Positions 9,642 through 19,439 of a stretch of DNA of 64,000 bases are shown here, one piece after another. Position 1 is the stretch's first letter. The number at the start of each line of letters is the position of its first letter. Both the position numbers and the translations under genes were made by a program. The notes beneath the pieces are model-generated. The model worked only from the letters and a program-made list of their open reading frames with translations, had not been told where the DNA came from and did not search any database. This DNA comes from RGIG4079 sp045637505 (lineage in GTDB: Bacteria > Bacteroidota > Bacteroidia > Bacteroidales > Muribaculaceae): NCBI GenBank assembly GCA_045637505.1, contig JAZTZO010000044.1, forward strand, positions 1-64,000. Direction: 5' to 3'.

Positions 9642-10668
9642 CAACAATAAATTGCGGCTACCTGCCGAATGGGAATCTTTTGGTGCAATATTGCTATCAT
9701 GGCCTCACGAAGATAGCGACTGGGCATATATGCTCGAAGAAGTTACAACATGCTATATAGATATAGTTAAAGCAATCATTCAAGAGACTGATGTAATAAT
9801 TGTTGCGCCCAACGTTGACGTTCCCAAAAAACATTTAAGCCATATAGATCAATCGCGCATTAAATATCTTGAAATTTCCACAAACGATACTTGGGCGCGC
9901 GATTTTGGTGTAATTACTACTTGTGACAATGATGGAAATTTTATTCTCAACGATTTTCAATTTAATGGTTGGGGCCTAAAATTTGCATCAAACAAAGACA
10001 ATCTCATCACACGCGCTATGATTGAGCAAAAAGCCATAGCTGGCATTTATAATAATTGCATGGGATTTGCTCTTGAAGGAGGTTCGATAGAAAGTGATGG
10101 CAATGGACTTGTTCTAACCACATCGGAATGCCTTTTATCTCCCAATCGCAATGGTGATTTATCTAAACAAGAAATCGAGCAATATCTAACCACAATTTTG
10201 GGCATAAAGAAAATGCTGTGGCTCGATTATGGCTTCCTTGAAGGCGACGATACCGATAGTCATATCGACACCCTCGCCCGTATCGCGCCCAATGACACAA
10301 TTGTATATGTAGGCACTGATGATGCGAACGATATTCACTACGAGGCATTGCAATCAATGAAACAACAATTGATGCAGTTTACTACACTCGAAGGAAATAA
10401 GTTTAATCTCATTGAGCTACCCCTACCCGACCCCATTTACGATGAAGACGGATATCGACTGCCTGCAACATATGCCAACTTTTTGATTATGGATAAATCG
10501 GTAATTATGCCTATATACAACCAACCTCAAAAGGATTTATTGGCAACACAAATAATGCAAATAGCATTTCCATATCACAAGATTATTACGGTTGACTGTA
10601 ACGCTTTAATTAAACAACATGGTTCTCTTCATTGCGTCACAATGCAACTCCCTAAAGAAATATTATAA
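9631..10668 (+). CDS. aguA: Agmatine deiminase
   Basis: A 345-residue enzyme of the Porphyromonas-type peptidylarginine deiminase family that hydrolyses agmatine to N-carbamoylputrescine and ammonia. Visible family motifs are NDTWARDFG, ALEGGSIESDGNG, WLDYGFLEGDDTDSHIDT (a catalytic Asp/His region) and the C-terminal HGSLHC with the probable nucleophile Cys335. There is no signal peptide, so it is cytoplasmic; this separates it from secreted protein-citrullinating PPAD. The start region reads ATGATG, and either Met may be used. It is followed 20 bases later by the next pathway enzyme. Confidence 0.93.
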   Translation: MMNNNNKLRLPAEWESFGAILLSWPHEDSDWAYMLEEVTTCYIDIVKAIIQETDVIIVAPNVDVPKKHLSHIDQSRIKYLEISTNDTWARDFGVITTCDNDGNFILNDFQFNGWGLKFASNKDNLITRAMIEQKAIAGIYNNCMGFALEGGSIESDGNGLVLTTSECLLSPNRNGDLSKQEIEQYLTTILGIKKMLWLDYGFLEGDDTDSHIDTLARIAPNDTIVYVGTDDANDIHYEALQSMKQQLMQFTTLEGNKFNLIELPLPDPIYDEDGYRLPATYANFLIMDKSVIMPIYNQPQKDLLATQIMQIAFPYHKIITVDCNALIKQHGSLHCVTMQLPKEIL

Positions 10669-10688
10669 GACTTACACATTTTAATAAT

Positions 10689-11579
10689 ATGTCAAAGAAA
10701 ACATTACGCATCGGCATCATACAACAACACAACACTGCCGATATTGCCGACAATCGCATTCGTTTAGCTCAAAAAATGCGCGAATTGGCTTCACAAGGAG
10801 CTAAATTAATCGTTAATCAAGAACTTCACGATTCACTATATTTTTGCCAAGTAGAGTCAACCGATAATTGCAACCTTGCTGTAGCAATTCCATCAGAAAC
10901 TACCGATTTTTACTCATCTCTTGCTAAAGAACTTGGCGTAGTAATCGTGACATCTCTTTTTGAACGCCGTGCACCTGGATTATATCACAATACAGCTGTT
11001 GTTTTTGAAAAAGACGGCTCTATTGCTGGCAAATATCGCAAAATGCATATTCCCGATGACCCTGCTTATTATGAAAAATTCTATTTCACTCCTGGAGATT
11101 TAGGCTTTGAGCCAATAGACACATCTGTGGGTCGTCTTGGAGTATTAGTATGTTGGGATCAATGGTATCCCGAAGCTGCTCGTTTGATGGCATTGCGTGG
11201 TGCCGAATTGCTTATTTATCCCACTGCTATCGGTTGGGAAAGTAGCGACACTCCCGAAGAACAAGCTCGTCAACGCGAAGCATGGATTACAATTCAACGC
11301 GCTCATGCCGTAGCTAATGGTCTCCCTGTCGTATCGGTCAATCGTGTGGGACACGAACCCGACCCATCGAGCAACACTAATGGAATACAGTTTTGGGGAA
11401 GCAGTTTTGTTGCTGGGCCTCAAGGAGAGTTCCTTTACAATGCACCTAACGATGCCGAAGCAATTGCGATTATTGATATTGACATGGAACGCTCTGAAAA
11501 TGTGCGTCGTTGGTGGCCATTCTTGCGTGATCGTCGCATTGATGCCTACGACAAACTCTCCTCACGTTTCATTGATTAA
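10689..11579 (+). CDS. aguB: N-carbamoylputrescine amidase
   Basis: A 296-residue nitrilase-superfamily amidase that hydrolyses N-carbamoylputrescine to putrescine, CO2 and ammonia. The catalytic triad can be placed at Glu45 (NQELHD), Lys118 (YRKMHIPDD) and Cys155 (VLVCWDQWYPEAAR). Its length and the sequence around the cysteine match the plant/bacterial CPA group, and its position just after aguA confirms the role. Together the two genes form the agmatine route to putrescine. Confidence 0.94.
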   Translation: MSKKTLRIGIIQQHNTADIADNRIRLAQKMRELASQGAKLIVNQELHDSLYFCQVESTDNCNLAVAIPSETTDFYSSLAKELGVVIVTSLFERRAPGLYHNTAVVFEKDGSIAGKYRKMHIPDDPAYYEKFYFTPGDLGFEPIDTSVGRLGVLVCWDQWYPEAARLMALRGAELLIYPTAIGWESSDTPEEQARQREAWITIQRAHAVANGLPVVSVNRVGHEPDPSSNTNGIQFWGSSFVAGPQGEFLYNAPNDAEAIAIIDIDMERSENVRRWWPFLRDRRIDAYDKLSSRFID

Positions 11580-11580
11580 A

Positions 11581-11598
11581 GGAACTCATAGAAGTTCC
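11581..11598. terminator. Short hairpin between convergent aguB and the next gene
   Basis: GGAACT (11581-11586) pairs with AGTTCC (11593-11598). The stem is only 6 bp and no T run follows, so this is a weak terminator candidate. Confidence 0.3.
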
Positions 11599-11599
11599 C

Positions 11600-12337
11600 T
11601 CAAGGAACGATTACTTTATAGGTTTTTCCTAATAGATTTAGCAAATAAAAACCTGATGATAATTCAATGCGATTTGTGCCTGCACATATCGCATTTTCTT
11701 TTACAAGTGTGCCACTTATTGAATAAATCTGAGCCATTGAGGCAATATCGCTTTCAATAATTACATGTTGTGATTCTGCAATAATTTTTACTGATTGTGA
11801 TTCTACTTCGTTAACTCCGGTGCCATTTTTAGAATACAACTCAAGTTCAAGAATATCAATAGCCTCGGTATCATTATAGGCATCAGAGAGTGACGCTCTT
11901 ATTTTTACTTTTCTTGCTCCACCAAGCACACCTATAGCAACATCGGCAGCAGAAGTCATGGTTGAAGTATTCACGTCGGCACCTTCATTGACAAATGAAT
12001 ATAAAACATCATTCGCTTCATCAACCAACTCAATCTTTATGGGGTGAGTTCTTTTGGTTGACACATAATGGCGAACTGTCAATCCCATGTCGCAGCCTTC
12101 TATAGCAATAAATTCCGATTCAAGACAAGTTTCAGAAGGGAGTTTAATCAACGAATATTGCTTATTTTGCAACCCTTGTTGCGTCACTATTTCACCCGAC
12201 GGCATATACACCCATTGATGCGTAACCGACCCCGATGAGCGAAGAATTGACAACCTCACATTTTGTGCTTGCAGTCCTTGTAAAAAAACCATCACAAGTG
12301 CTATTACAAACAATAATAATCGCAATTTCATATTCAT
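11600..12337 (-). CDS. Secreted protein with a T9SS type A-like C-terminal tail
   Basis: A 245-residue protein with a signal peptide (about 1-24, ending LQAQ). The middle is beta-rich with no recognised enzyme motif. The last 70 or so residues follow the pattern of Por-secretion (type A) sorting tails: a beta-strand block, an IYSISGTLVKE turn, AGTNRIEL, then GFYLLNLLGKTYKVIV at the end. The tail would direct export through a type IX system and surface anchoring. It stands one base after the small membrane-protein gene on the same strand. The tail assignment is by pattern; similar tails of unproven function occur in gut Bacteroidales. Confidence 0.7.
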   Translation of the reverse strand: MNMKLRLLLFVIALVMVFLQGLQAQNVRLSILRSSGSVTHQWVYMPSGEIVTQQGLQNKQYSLIKLPSETCLESEFIAIEGCDMGLTVRHYVSTKRTHPIKIELVDEANDVLYSFVNEGADVNTSTMTSAADVAIGVLGGARKVKIRASLSDAYNDTEAIDILELELYSKNGTGVNEVESQSVKIIAESQHVIIESDIASMAQIYSISGTLVKENAICAGTNRIELSSGFYLLNLLGKTYKVIVP

Positions 12338-12338
12338 A

Positions 12339-12596
12339 TTATTTTTTATTTTTCCACCATTGTTTTACACGTTTTACCCCATCTACGCCTAACACTGCAA
12401 GCGCACTATATTGAAACGTTTTTGCCAATCCAAAGAACGCCACCCACAATATACCTTTTGCTGCAACACTTATGGGCAATAACATTTGTGCAAACGAAAC
12501 GATATAGCATATCACACACAATATTACCAACACAACACCAGTGCGAAACGACAACTGGGATAAAAAATTCTTTACTTGACCTATGATTGATAACAT
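12339..12596 (-). CDS. Small membrane protein
   Basis: An 85-residue protein with two hydrophobic segments (about 17-37 and 43-60) and a basic tail ending KQWWKNKK, suggesting an inner-membrane hairpin with both ends in the cytoplasm. The family is unknown to me. It is directly followed by the secreted-protein gene, with a one-base gap, so the two should be co-transcribed. The stretch upstream to 12846 shows no other gene. Confidence 0.65.
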   Translation of the reverse strand: MLSIIGQVKNFLSQLSFRTGVVLVILCVICYIVSFAQMLLPISVAAKGILWVAFFGLAKTFQYSALAVLGVDGVKRVKQWWKNKK

Positions 12597-12796
12597 ATTG
12601 CGAATTTAGTATAAAAAATTCATATCTTAAAATTCTAACACTTATTATCACGGATTTTATCATTAATAGTTTAAGACTTTAATTACATTATTGGTCATCA
12701 AGAACTCAATTAACATATATATCAGTAAATTGAGAATATGAATAATTGAAATAAATCGCAAATAATATCGTTTAAATATTAATGATGTTTAATCAC

Positions 12797-12827
12797 TTGC
12801 TTATCGTGAGTGATTTTATTAAATTTG
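12797..12827 (+). promoter_or_regulatory. Promoter of the T9SS cargo - transglycosylase - uvrA run
   Basis: TTG (12797-12799), 20 bases, then TAAATTTG (12820-12827), 20 bases before the ATG at 12847. Confidence 0.55.
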
Positions 12828-12846
12828 CGAATAAATTATTATCTCT

Positions 12847-14178
12847 ATGAATAGATTAATCGTTACCATATTTTCATTCATCACATTTTTTGCGCTAAAT
12901 GCTGCCATATCATTCACTGGCACCACTCACAAGGTTATCACAGAAAAACCCGAGGCTTCTACCGGGCTAAATCATATATATGTGCTTAACAGCCTCAATG
13001 GCGTGCAAATGGTATATACTGCCTCAACAACATCGCCAGTGACATGGTATAAATATAGCAATCTTGGTGGTGGTTATGCCGAAGAGGTTGCCGGAGTGAA
13101 ACAAAGTGGCAAAACTTATACTTTAAACCTCACTAGTAGTGGTGATATGGGTTATATCATTGAAGAGGGTTCAAACAGATATTATTGCTGGGTTGTTGAC
13201 CATTCGCAACATTCGCTCACTCTTAATTCATTGGGATTTGCAGCCGAACAAGATTGCGACATGACCGAATTAATATTCCAAGGCTCGGCAAAACGCATTG
13301 TTTATTACACAATCAATGGCCAGGCAAAAGAATTAAATCGCGACATAAAACTCACTTACAACACTCTTGAGTATAATGAAACAAGCGAAACTTATGACCA
13401 AGTAGTAGCCGAGAAATCTTATCCTTATTTAAATACTGCATTTCGCACTAATGCTCCTTTGTGCAACACCGAATTCACCCTATCGGGCGACAAATATCTC
13501 AAGGCTTGGGGCATGGAAGAATCTATTACAAGCGAGTATTTCAACACTCTTGCCGTTGAAGCAAAAACATCAGCAACACAAACAATAAGAGAAAATGATA
13601 ACGAGCAAAAAGATGAAACGCCTCTAGGTGGTTCGGCTCCTTGTGAAATAGAATTTAAAGCAATTTGCACCGATGCAACAATATTTCAAGAATGGCAAAT
13701 GGCTACAGATGCCGATTTTGAAAACATCACTATGCGCATCAACGAGCCAATTACCACATATACATTTCGTGAACATGGCACTACATATGTGAGATTTGTG
13801 GCAAGCAATGCGGCAGGCAGTTGCAACTATTATAGTGATACATATGAGGTATTTGTGGGGGAATCACGTCTTGAATGTCCCAATGCATTCTCGCCCGATG
13901 CATCGGAAGGTGTTAATGATGAGTGGAAGGTGAGTTATAAATCGCTCATCTCATTTGAGTGCTATATATTCAACCGATGGGGTGTGAAAGTCGCCGAATT
14001 TACTGACCCTGCACAAGGTTGGGACGGCAAATATAATGGCAAATATGTACCTTCGGGAGTGTATTATTATGTAATCAAAGCCGAAGGTGCCGATGGTAAA
14101 AAATATAAACTAAACGGAGATATTAATATTATTAAATATAGTGGTGTAACAGGAAACTCAACCACACCAACAGAATAA
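12847..14178 (+). CDS. Surface protein with gliding-motility (T9SS type B) C-terminal domain
   Basis: A 443-residue protein with an N-terminal signal peptide (about 1-20). The C-terminal 90 residues form the CHU_C/gliding-motility-associated domain: CPNAFSPDASEGVNDEW, then IFNRWGVKV, GWDGKYNGKYVPSGVYYY and a last KLNGDINI strand. In Bacteroidota this domain targets proteins to the type IX secretion system. The remaining part looks like Ig-like beta-rich repeats with no catalytic motif. It is followed 4 bases later by a lytic transglycosylase gene. Confidence 0.85.
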   Translation: MNRLIVTIFSFITFFALNAAISFTGTTHKVITEKPEASTGLNHIYVLNSLNGVQMVYTASTTSPVTWYKYSNLGGGYAEEVAGVKQSGKTYTLNLTSSGDMGYIIEEGSNRYYCWVVDHSQHSLTLNSLGFAAEQDCDMTELIFQGSAKRIVYYTINGQAKELNRDIKLTYNTLEYNETSETYDQVVAEKSYPYLNTAFRTNAPLCNTEFTLSGDKYLKAWGMEESITSEYFNTLAVEAKTSATQTIRENDNEQKDETPLGGSAPCEIEFKAICTDATIFQEWQMATDADFENITMRINEPITTYTFREHGTTYVRFVASNAAGSCNYYSDTYEVFVGESRLECPNAFSPDASEGVNDEWKVSYKSLISFECYIFNRWGVKVAEFTDPAQGWDGKYNGKYVPSGVYYYVIKAEGADGKKYKLNGDINIIKYSGVTGNSTTPTE

Positions 14179-14182
14179 AATC

Positions 14183-15109
14183 ATGAAAAAATTCATTTTC
14201 AGCGCAATTGCACTTTTCGCAATTTTAAGTATTAATGCACAAGAAACACGCAATTTTTCACAAGTAGTAAATCCAATAGTACCCGAGTCGATAACTTTTG
14301 GCGGTCAAAAAATTAATCTTGATCGCATTGACATGTTTGAACGACTTGACCGAGAGCTCACTTCATTGTCATATACTCACGGAAGTACACTATTAACACT
14401 CAAAAGAGCAAATCGTTTCTTCCCTATCCTAGCTCCTATTCTTGAAAAAAATGGGCTTCCACTTGACTTCTTATATTTAGCATGTACCGAGAGTATGCTT
14501 GATGTGAGAGCCTACTCTCCTGCTAAAGCGGCTGGCTTGTGGCAATTTATTCCAGCAACAGGAAAAGCATATGGATTAGAGGTAAATGAATATGTCGATG
14601 AACGATTAAATATAGAAAAAGCCACTGAAGCAGCATGCAAATACCTAAAAGACTCATACGAAAAATATGGCAATTGGGAATCGGTTGCTTGTGCTTATAA
14701 TGCTGGTAATGGTCGCATCACTTCGGAACTCGCAAAACAACAAGTGTCATCGGCTTTTGACCTTCACTTGGTTTCGGAAACATCTCGATATATGTTTAGA
14801 ATTCTTGCATACAAACTAATTCTTGAGAATCCTCGCGACTATGGATTTTATGTAACTGCCGACCAATTATATCAACCCGTGGAGTGTGATATCGTTGAGG
14901 TAAATACAGCAGTATCAGATTGGCCCACATGGGCAAAGCAACATGGAATTACTTTTGCTCAATTACGCGAACAAAACCCTTGGATTCAAGCAAAGTATCT
15001 CCATAATCGCACGGGAAAAGTCTATAAAGTAAAAGTTACAAAAAAGGAATCGCTTTATAGATCAACTCAAAATAAGACTGTATATAATCCTATATGGATA
15101 GGTAAATAA
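14183..15109 (+). CDS. Lytic transglycosylase (SLT/MltD-like)
   Basis: A 308-residue secreted protein with a signal peptide (about 1-19) and an SLT-type lysozyme fold. The catalytic glutamate lies in LACTESMLDVRAYSPAKAAG, followed by GLWQFIPATGKAYGL and ACAYNAGNGRI, all standard for family 1 lytic transglycosylases that cleave peptidoglycan to 1,6-anhydroMurNAc products. The C-terminal 60 residues resemble a degenerate LysM-like binding part. It sits between the T9SS cargo gene and uvrA with gaps under 10 bases. Its products are the kind of material the kinase-RapZ/murU pair at 36832 would recycle. Confidence 0.88.
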   Translation: MKKFIFSAIALFAILSINAQETRNFSQVVNPIVPESITFGGQKINLDRIDMFERLDRELTSLSYTHGSTLLTLKRANRFFPILAPILEKNGLPLDFLYLACTESMLDVRAYSPAKAAGLWQFIPATGKAYGLEVNEYVDERLNIEKATEAACKYLKDSYEKYGNWESVACAYNAGNGRITSELAKQQVSSAFDLHLVSETSRYMFRILAYKLILENPRDYGFYVTADQLYQPVECDIVEVNTAVSDWPTWAKQHGITFAQLREQNPWIQAKYLHNRTGKVYKVKVTKKESLYRSTQNKTVYNPIWIGK

Positions 15110-15118
15110 TAGCAAGGA

Positions 15119-17977
15119 ATGTTGAATACTGAATCTACATCTAACGAAGAATTTATCGATAGTCTGACGGTTATAGGCGCTCGCGTCCATAACCTCAAAA
15201 ACATTGATGTGACCATTCCCCACAACAAATTAACCGTGATTACTGGATTAAGTGGGAGTGGAAAATCATCGTTGGCATTTGACACAATTTTTGCCGAAGG
15301 GCAACGCCGATATATTGAAACATTCTCAAGCTATGCTCGTAATATGCTCGGCACTCTTGAGCGTCCCGATGTTGATTATATCTCGGGATTAAGCCCAGTA
15401 ATTGCCATTGAGCAAAAAACAACAAATAAAAATCCTCGAAGCACCATAGGTACAACCACCGAGATTTATGATTTTTTGCGATTGCTTTATGCAAGAATAG
15501 GCGAAGCTCGAAGTTACATATCGGGTGAACCGATGATTAAATACACCGAAGATAAAATCGTTGAGTTAATTCTAAACAAGTTTGACGGAAAGAAAATATA
15601 TATCCTTGCGCCCATAGTAAAAAACAGAAAAGGCCATTACAAGGAACTTTTTGAACAATTACGCAAAAAAGGTTATCTAACTGTGAGAATTGATGGCGAA
15701 TTACAAGAGATAACCTTAGGGATGAAAGTTGACCGCTATAAAAGCCACTCAATTGAATTAGTAATTGATCGTCTAAAAGCGTCAACAAAAGATGACTCAC
15801 GATTGAGAAATACAATATCCACAGCACTAAAACAAGGAGGGAAACAATTGATGATATATGATGTTGATGAAGATCAGGTATATCATTATAGCCAAATGCT
15901 AATGGATCCCATTAGTGGAATTTCATATAAAGAGCCAGCGCCACATAACTTTTCATTCAATTCGCCACAGGGGGCTTGTCCATGTTGCAAAGGTCTAGGT
16001 TATGAAAATGTTATTGACAGAGATAAAATTATCCCCGATACATCTATATCAATATACGACGGAGGGATAATTCCTCTTGGAAAATATAAAAATAGTATGA
16101 TTTTTTGGCAAATAGATGCTATATGCCAAAAGTATGGTGCTACAATAAAATCACCAATAAAAGAACTCCCCGAGGAGGCAATTAACGATATATTAAACGG
16201 TACTACTGAAAGATTGACAATAAAAAATGACACCATGAGTTTGTCTAATTATTTTCAATCATATGAAGGGCTGATAAAATATATTGAGCTACAGCAAAAT
16301 GAAGAGGCAGGTGCTGCCGCACAAAAATGGAGCGGACAATTCTTCTCACGAGCTGTATGCCATGAGTGCAATGGAGATCGATTGAATATTGAGGCTCGAC
16401 ACTTTTTTATTGGCGACAAAAACATTGCCGACCTATCTCGTCTTGACATTTCTGACCTATTGATATGGGTTGATGAAGCAAAAAATATATTAACACCTCA
16501 ACAATCAATAATTGCCAATGAGATCCTGAAAGAGATAGGTACTCGATTGCGATTTCTTGTTGACGTGGGACTTGATTACCTTTCGTTAAATCGAAACTCA
16601 GCGACATTATCAGGAGGAGAAAGTCAACGGATAAGACTTGCAACTCAATTAGGGTCGGAATTGGTAAATGTGCTATATATTCTTGATGAGCCAAGCATAG
16701 GTTTGCATCAAAAGGACAATCGTAGGCTAATCAATTCGCTTAAAAAACTTCGCGACGCATCTAACTCTATAATTGTTGTTGAACACGACAAAGATATGAT
16801 GCTCGATGCCGACTATATTATAGACATAGGGCCTCGTGCAGGCCGAAAAGGTGGAGAGGTCGTATTTCAAGGGACTCCGTCAGAAATGCTAAAAGAATCT
16901 ACACTTACCGCACAGTTTCTTACCGGCGAGAAGGCTATTGCCGTCCCTGCTCAACGTCGTGTAGGTAATGGGAAGAAAATATCATTAATTGGATGTAGTG
17001 GTCACAATCTCAAAAATGTTTCTTTACATTTACCACTTGGCACATTTACTTGCGTTGCAGGTGTATCGGGCAGTGGAAAATCAAGTTTAATAAATGCAAC
17101 TTTACAACCAATATTGAGTCAGCATTTCTATCGGTCAAATCAACAACCTCTACCATATAAAGAGATTGTTGGCATTGAAAATATCGACAAAATAGTCACT
17201 GTTGACCAATCGCCGTTAGGAAAATCGCCACGTTCAAATCCAGCTACATATACTGGGGTATTCTCTGATATTCGCAACTTGTTTGTCAATCTACCCGAAG
17301 CTAAAATACGTGGATATAAACCAGGGCGATTCTCGTTCAATGTGTCGGGTGGACGATGTGATGCATGTAACGGTAACGGCTATCGCACAATTGAGATGAA
17401 TTTCTTACCCGATGTTCTTGTGCCTTGTGAGGTGTGTGGAGGTCGAAGATATAACCGTGAAACTCTTGAAGTGAGATATAAAGGAAAATCAATTGCCGAT
17501 GTTCTTGATATGACAATCAATCAAGCAGTTGAATTTTTTGCTGGGATTCCTAATATCCTCAACAAAATAAAAGTGCTACAAGATATCGGCCTGGGATATA
17601 TAAAGCTTGGGCAACCATCGTCAACGCTATCGGGTGGGGAGAATCAACGTGTTAAACTCGCTACCGAATTATCAAAACGAGATACTGGCAAAACATTGTT
17701 TATCCTTGACGAACCTACTACTGGGTTACATTTTGAAGACATAAATACATTATTGGGTGTAATGAATCGTCTTGTTGAAAAAGGCAATACCGTGTTGGTT
17801 ATTGAGCACAATCTTGATGTACTCAAATGTGCCGATTACATTATTGATATGGGCCCTGGCGGAGGAAAAAACGGAGGCGAAATTATTGCAACAGGAACAC
17901 CCGAAGAAATTGCATTAGGCAACTCCCCTACTGCACAATATATAGCTGAAGAGTTGAACATAACAAAAAAGCATTAA
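15119..17977 (+). CDS. uvrA: UvrABC system protein A
   Basis: A 952-residue DNA-damage recognition ATPase of nucleotide excision repair. It has two ABC modules: Walker A GLSGSGKSS (43-51) and GVSGSGKSS in the second half, signature LSGGESQRI and LSGGENQRV, and two D-loop regions LDEPSIGLHQ and LDEPTTGLHF. Zinc-binding cysteine pairs are seen at CPCC with CHEC, and at CDAC with CEVC. The UvrB-binding region with the conserved NKNPRSTIGT segment is present. The likely start is nine bases after the preceding stop. Bacteroidota often carry a second uvrA, so this may be one of two. Confidence 0.96.
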   Translation: MLNTESTSNEEFIDSLTVIGARVHNLKNIDVTIPHNKLTVITGLSGSGKSSLAFDTIFAEGQRRYIETFSSYARNMLGTLERPDVDYISGLSPVIAIEQKTTNKNPRSTIGTTTEIYDFLRLLYARIGEARSYISGEPMIKYTEDKIVELILNKFDGKKIYILAPIVKNRKGHYKELFEQLRKKGYLTVRIDGELQEITLGMKVDRYKSHSIELVIDRLKASTKDDSRLRNTISTALKQGGKQLMIYDVDEDQVYHYSQMLMDPISGISYKEPAPHNFSFNSPQGACPCCKGLGYENVIDRDKIIPDTSISIYDGGIIPLGKYKNSMIFWQIDAICQKYGATIKSPIKELPEEAINDILNGTTERLTIKNDTMSLSNYFQSYEGLIKYIELQQNEEAGAAAQKWSGQFFSRAVCHECNGDRLNIEARHFFIGDKNIADLSRLDISDLLIWVDEAKNILTPQQSIIANEILKEIGTRLRFLVDVGLDYLSLNRNSATLSGGESQRIRLATQLGSELVNVLYILDEPSIGLHQKDNRRLINSLKKLRDASNSIIVVEHDKDMMLDADYIIDIGPRAGRKGGEVVFQGTPSEMLKESTLTAQFLTGEKAIAVPAQRRVGNGKKISLIGCSGHNLKNVSLHLPLGTFTCVAGVSGSGKSSLINATLQPILSQHFYRSNQQPLPYKEIVGIENIDKIVTVDQSPLGKSPRSNPATYTGVFSDIRNLFVNLPEAKIRGYKPGRFSFNVSGGRCDACNGNGYRTIEMNFLPDVLVPCEVCGGRRYNRETLEVRYKGKSIADVLDMTINQAVEFFAGIPNILNKIKVLQDIGLGYIKLGQPSSTLSGGENQRVKLATELSKRDTGKTLFILDEPTTGLHFEDINTLLGVMNRLVEKGNTVLVIEHNLDVLKCADYIIDMGPGGGKNGGEIIATGTPEEIALGNSPTAQYIAEELNITKKH

Positions 17978-17995
17978 CGGCGAGTTAATGCTTTT
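17967..17995. terminator. Bidirectional terminator between uvrA and the Sel1 gene
   Basis: AAAAGCATTAA (17967-17977) pairs with TTAATGCTTTT (17985-17995) around a 7-base loop. It overlaps the uvrA stop codon and the end of the convergent gene, and has A/T tracts on both sides. Confidence 0.7.
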
Positions 17996-18671
17996 ATCTT
18001 TTTAGTTCGGCCTGTGCCAATTTATGATTTTGTGCAGCAGCTTTCTCCAGCCATTGTTTTGATAGGGATTGATACTCTTGAGATGAACGGCAATTTTTGT
18101 AATACATTCCTAACGAATACTGCGCATGAACAAATCCTTGTTGTGCCGACTTTTTAAACCACATTTCGGCTTTTGTTACATCTTTTTCAACACCTTCTCC
18201 TCTATAATAACACTCACCTAAAAACCATTGAGCTAACATGTAGTTTTGTTTAGCCGACTTTTCACAATATTGAAATGCCTTACGATCATTTCTATATGTA
18301 CCTCGACCCTCTTTGAAGCATCGAGCCATCATAAATTGAGCTTCGGGACATCCTTTCTTTGAGGCTTCATGAAAATAGTGAAAAGCTTTCTTATCATCAA
18401 CCTTTGTACCTTTGCCACTAAAATAGAAATATCCCATTTGAGTCAATGCATTGGTATGTCCCTGGTTTGCAGCTTTCTCACACCAAGTTAGAGCTTTTTC
18501 ATAGTCGCTTTTCACGCCCAACCCATCAATATAACAATGACAAAGCAAATATTGTGAATTAGCATCGCCTTTTTGCGCACTATCTTCTAGTGTCTTAGAA
18601 TATGACAATGCAGCATCTGCATTAAATGCTATGCACAAAATCATTATTAATATTTTTATTAAGCGTATCAC
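17994..18671 (-). CDS. Secreted Sel1-repeat protein
   Basis: A 225-residue protein with a signal peptide (about 1-20) and five to six Sel1-like repeats filling the rest, each with the pattern A...G...AQ..LG..Y..G.GV..D..KA..W. Examples are GDANSQYLLCHCYIDGLGVK and AQWFLGECYYRGEGVEKD. Sel1 repeats are TPR-related scaffolds for protein contacts. It is likely periplasmic. No catalytic residues are apparent. The partner is unknown. Confidence 0.85.
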   Translation of the reverse strand: MIRLIKILIMILCIAFNADAALSYSKTLEDSAQKGDANSQYLLCHCYIDGLGVKSDYEKALTWCEKAANQGHTNALTQMGYFYFSGKGTKVDDKKAFHYFHEASKKGCPEAQFMMARCFKEGRGTYRNDRKAFQYCEKSAKQNYMLAQWFLGECYYRGEGVEKDVTKAEMWFKKSAQQGFVHAQYSLGMYYKNCRSSQEYQSLSKQWLEKAAAQNHKLAQAELKR

Positions 18672-18821
18672 TATGTTTTTAATACTAATCTTTTATAATT
18701 ACGATTTTATATCATTATTATTATGTAAATCGCATTTTTTATTATAATTTTGCAATTCTTGAAAACAAAAAAGATTAATATAATTTGATTTAACACGCCT
18801 ATCTTTATCAATTAAATTTTG

Positions 18822-18829
18822 TAACTTTG
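18822..18829 (+). promoter_or_regulatory. -7 element for the lipoprotein/polyprenyl synthase genes
   Basis: TAACTTTG, 23 bases before the lipoprotein start. A second match, TAATTTTG, lies upstream at 18745-18752 and could be a tandem promoter. Confidence 0.5.
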
Positions 18830-18852
18830 CAACATAAATTTACACAAACCTT

Positions 18853-19431
18853 ATGTCAAAATTTTATTTATCTATTTTCATTATCATTTCTGTTGTGACT
18901 ATTAGTTGCAATAGTTCCAATCATGACAATGCCAAGGACATGCTTGGGAAAATCGCATACTATAAAAACAATAATTTAACCGATTCGCTAATCGTTCTAC
19001 ATGATTCAATAATCGACAACAATTCTTTATGCAACGAAATAATATCTATTGCTAAAGATTCATGCGAAAACTTATTATCATTTAGCATTGCAACAGTGGC
19101 AACGCCCGAGCATGCTGCTCAAGTTACAATTAACGAATTACTATCTGAATCCTCTATTAATAATCCGACTATATTCATTAAAGATATAAACAACACGCTC
19201 TCATTAATTTACAAGAGCGACGAAAACAATTATATCAAATCACTCGACTCAATTAGCAGTAGCCTTGACATTGATCAACAAGCTAAATTGTTTACACTTG
19301 TATCTACTCCAAAACAACTTGCAAACAAGGTAAAATTAGAGGAAAATTGTCAAGAATTAATTGACGCAATAGAAAAACAATATAAAAACGACGAAAAAGC
19401 ATTAACCGAATTCCATAATACCCTTAAATAA
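18853..19431 (+). CDS. Putative lipoprotein of unknown function
   Basis: A 192-residue protein with a lipoprotein signal (hydrophobic 5-17, then VTISC with Cys19 as the probable lipidated residue). The rest is polar and helical, rich in Asn, Ser and Asp, with no recognised domain. It ends 8 bases before the polyprenyl synthase gene and probably shares its transcript, but a shared function cannot be inferred from this. Confidence 0.65.
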   Translation: MSKFYLSIFIIISVVTISCNSSNHDNAKDMLGKIAYYKNNNLTDSLIVLHDSIIDNNSLCNEIISIAKDSCENLLSFSIATVATPEHAAQVTINELLSESSINNPTIFIKDINNTLSLIYKSDENNYIKSLDSISSSLDIDQQAKLFTLVSTPKQLANKVKLEENCQELIDAIEKQYKNDEKALTEFHNTLK

Positions 19432-19439
19432 ATTTTGAT

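Noticed and set aside
11317..11760. 147-codon plus-strand frame across the end of aguB
   Set aside because: It overlaps the catalytic part of aguB and the next gene, has no domain and no promoter.
12406..12663. Alternative minus-strand frame overlapping the 85-residue membrane protein
   Set aside because: The other frame has a clear two-segment membrane topology with a basic tail and sits one base from the next gene.
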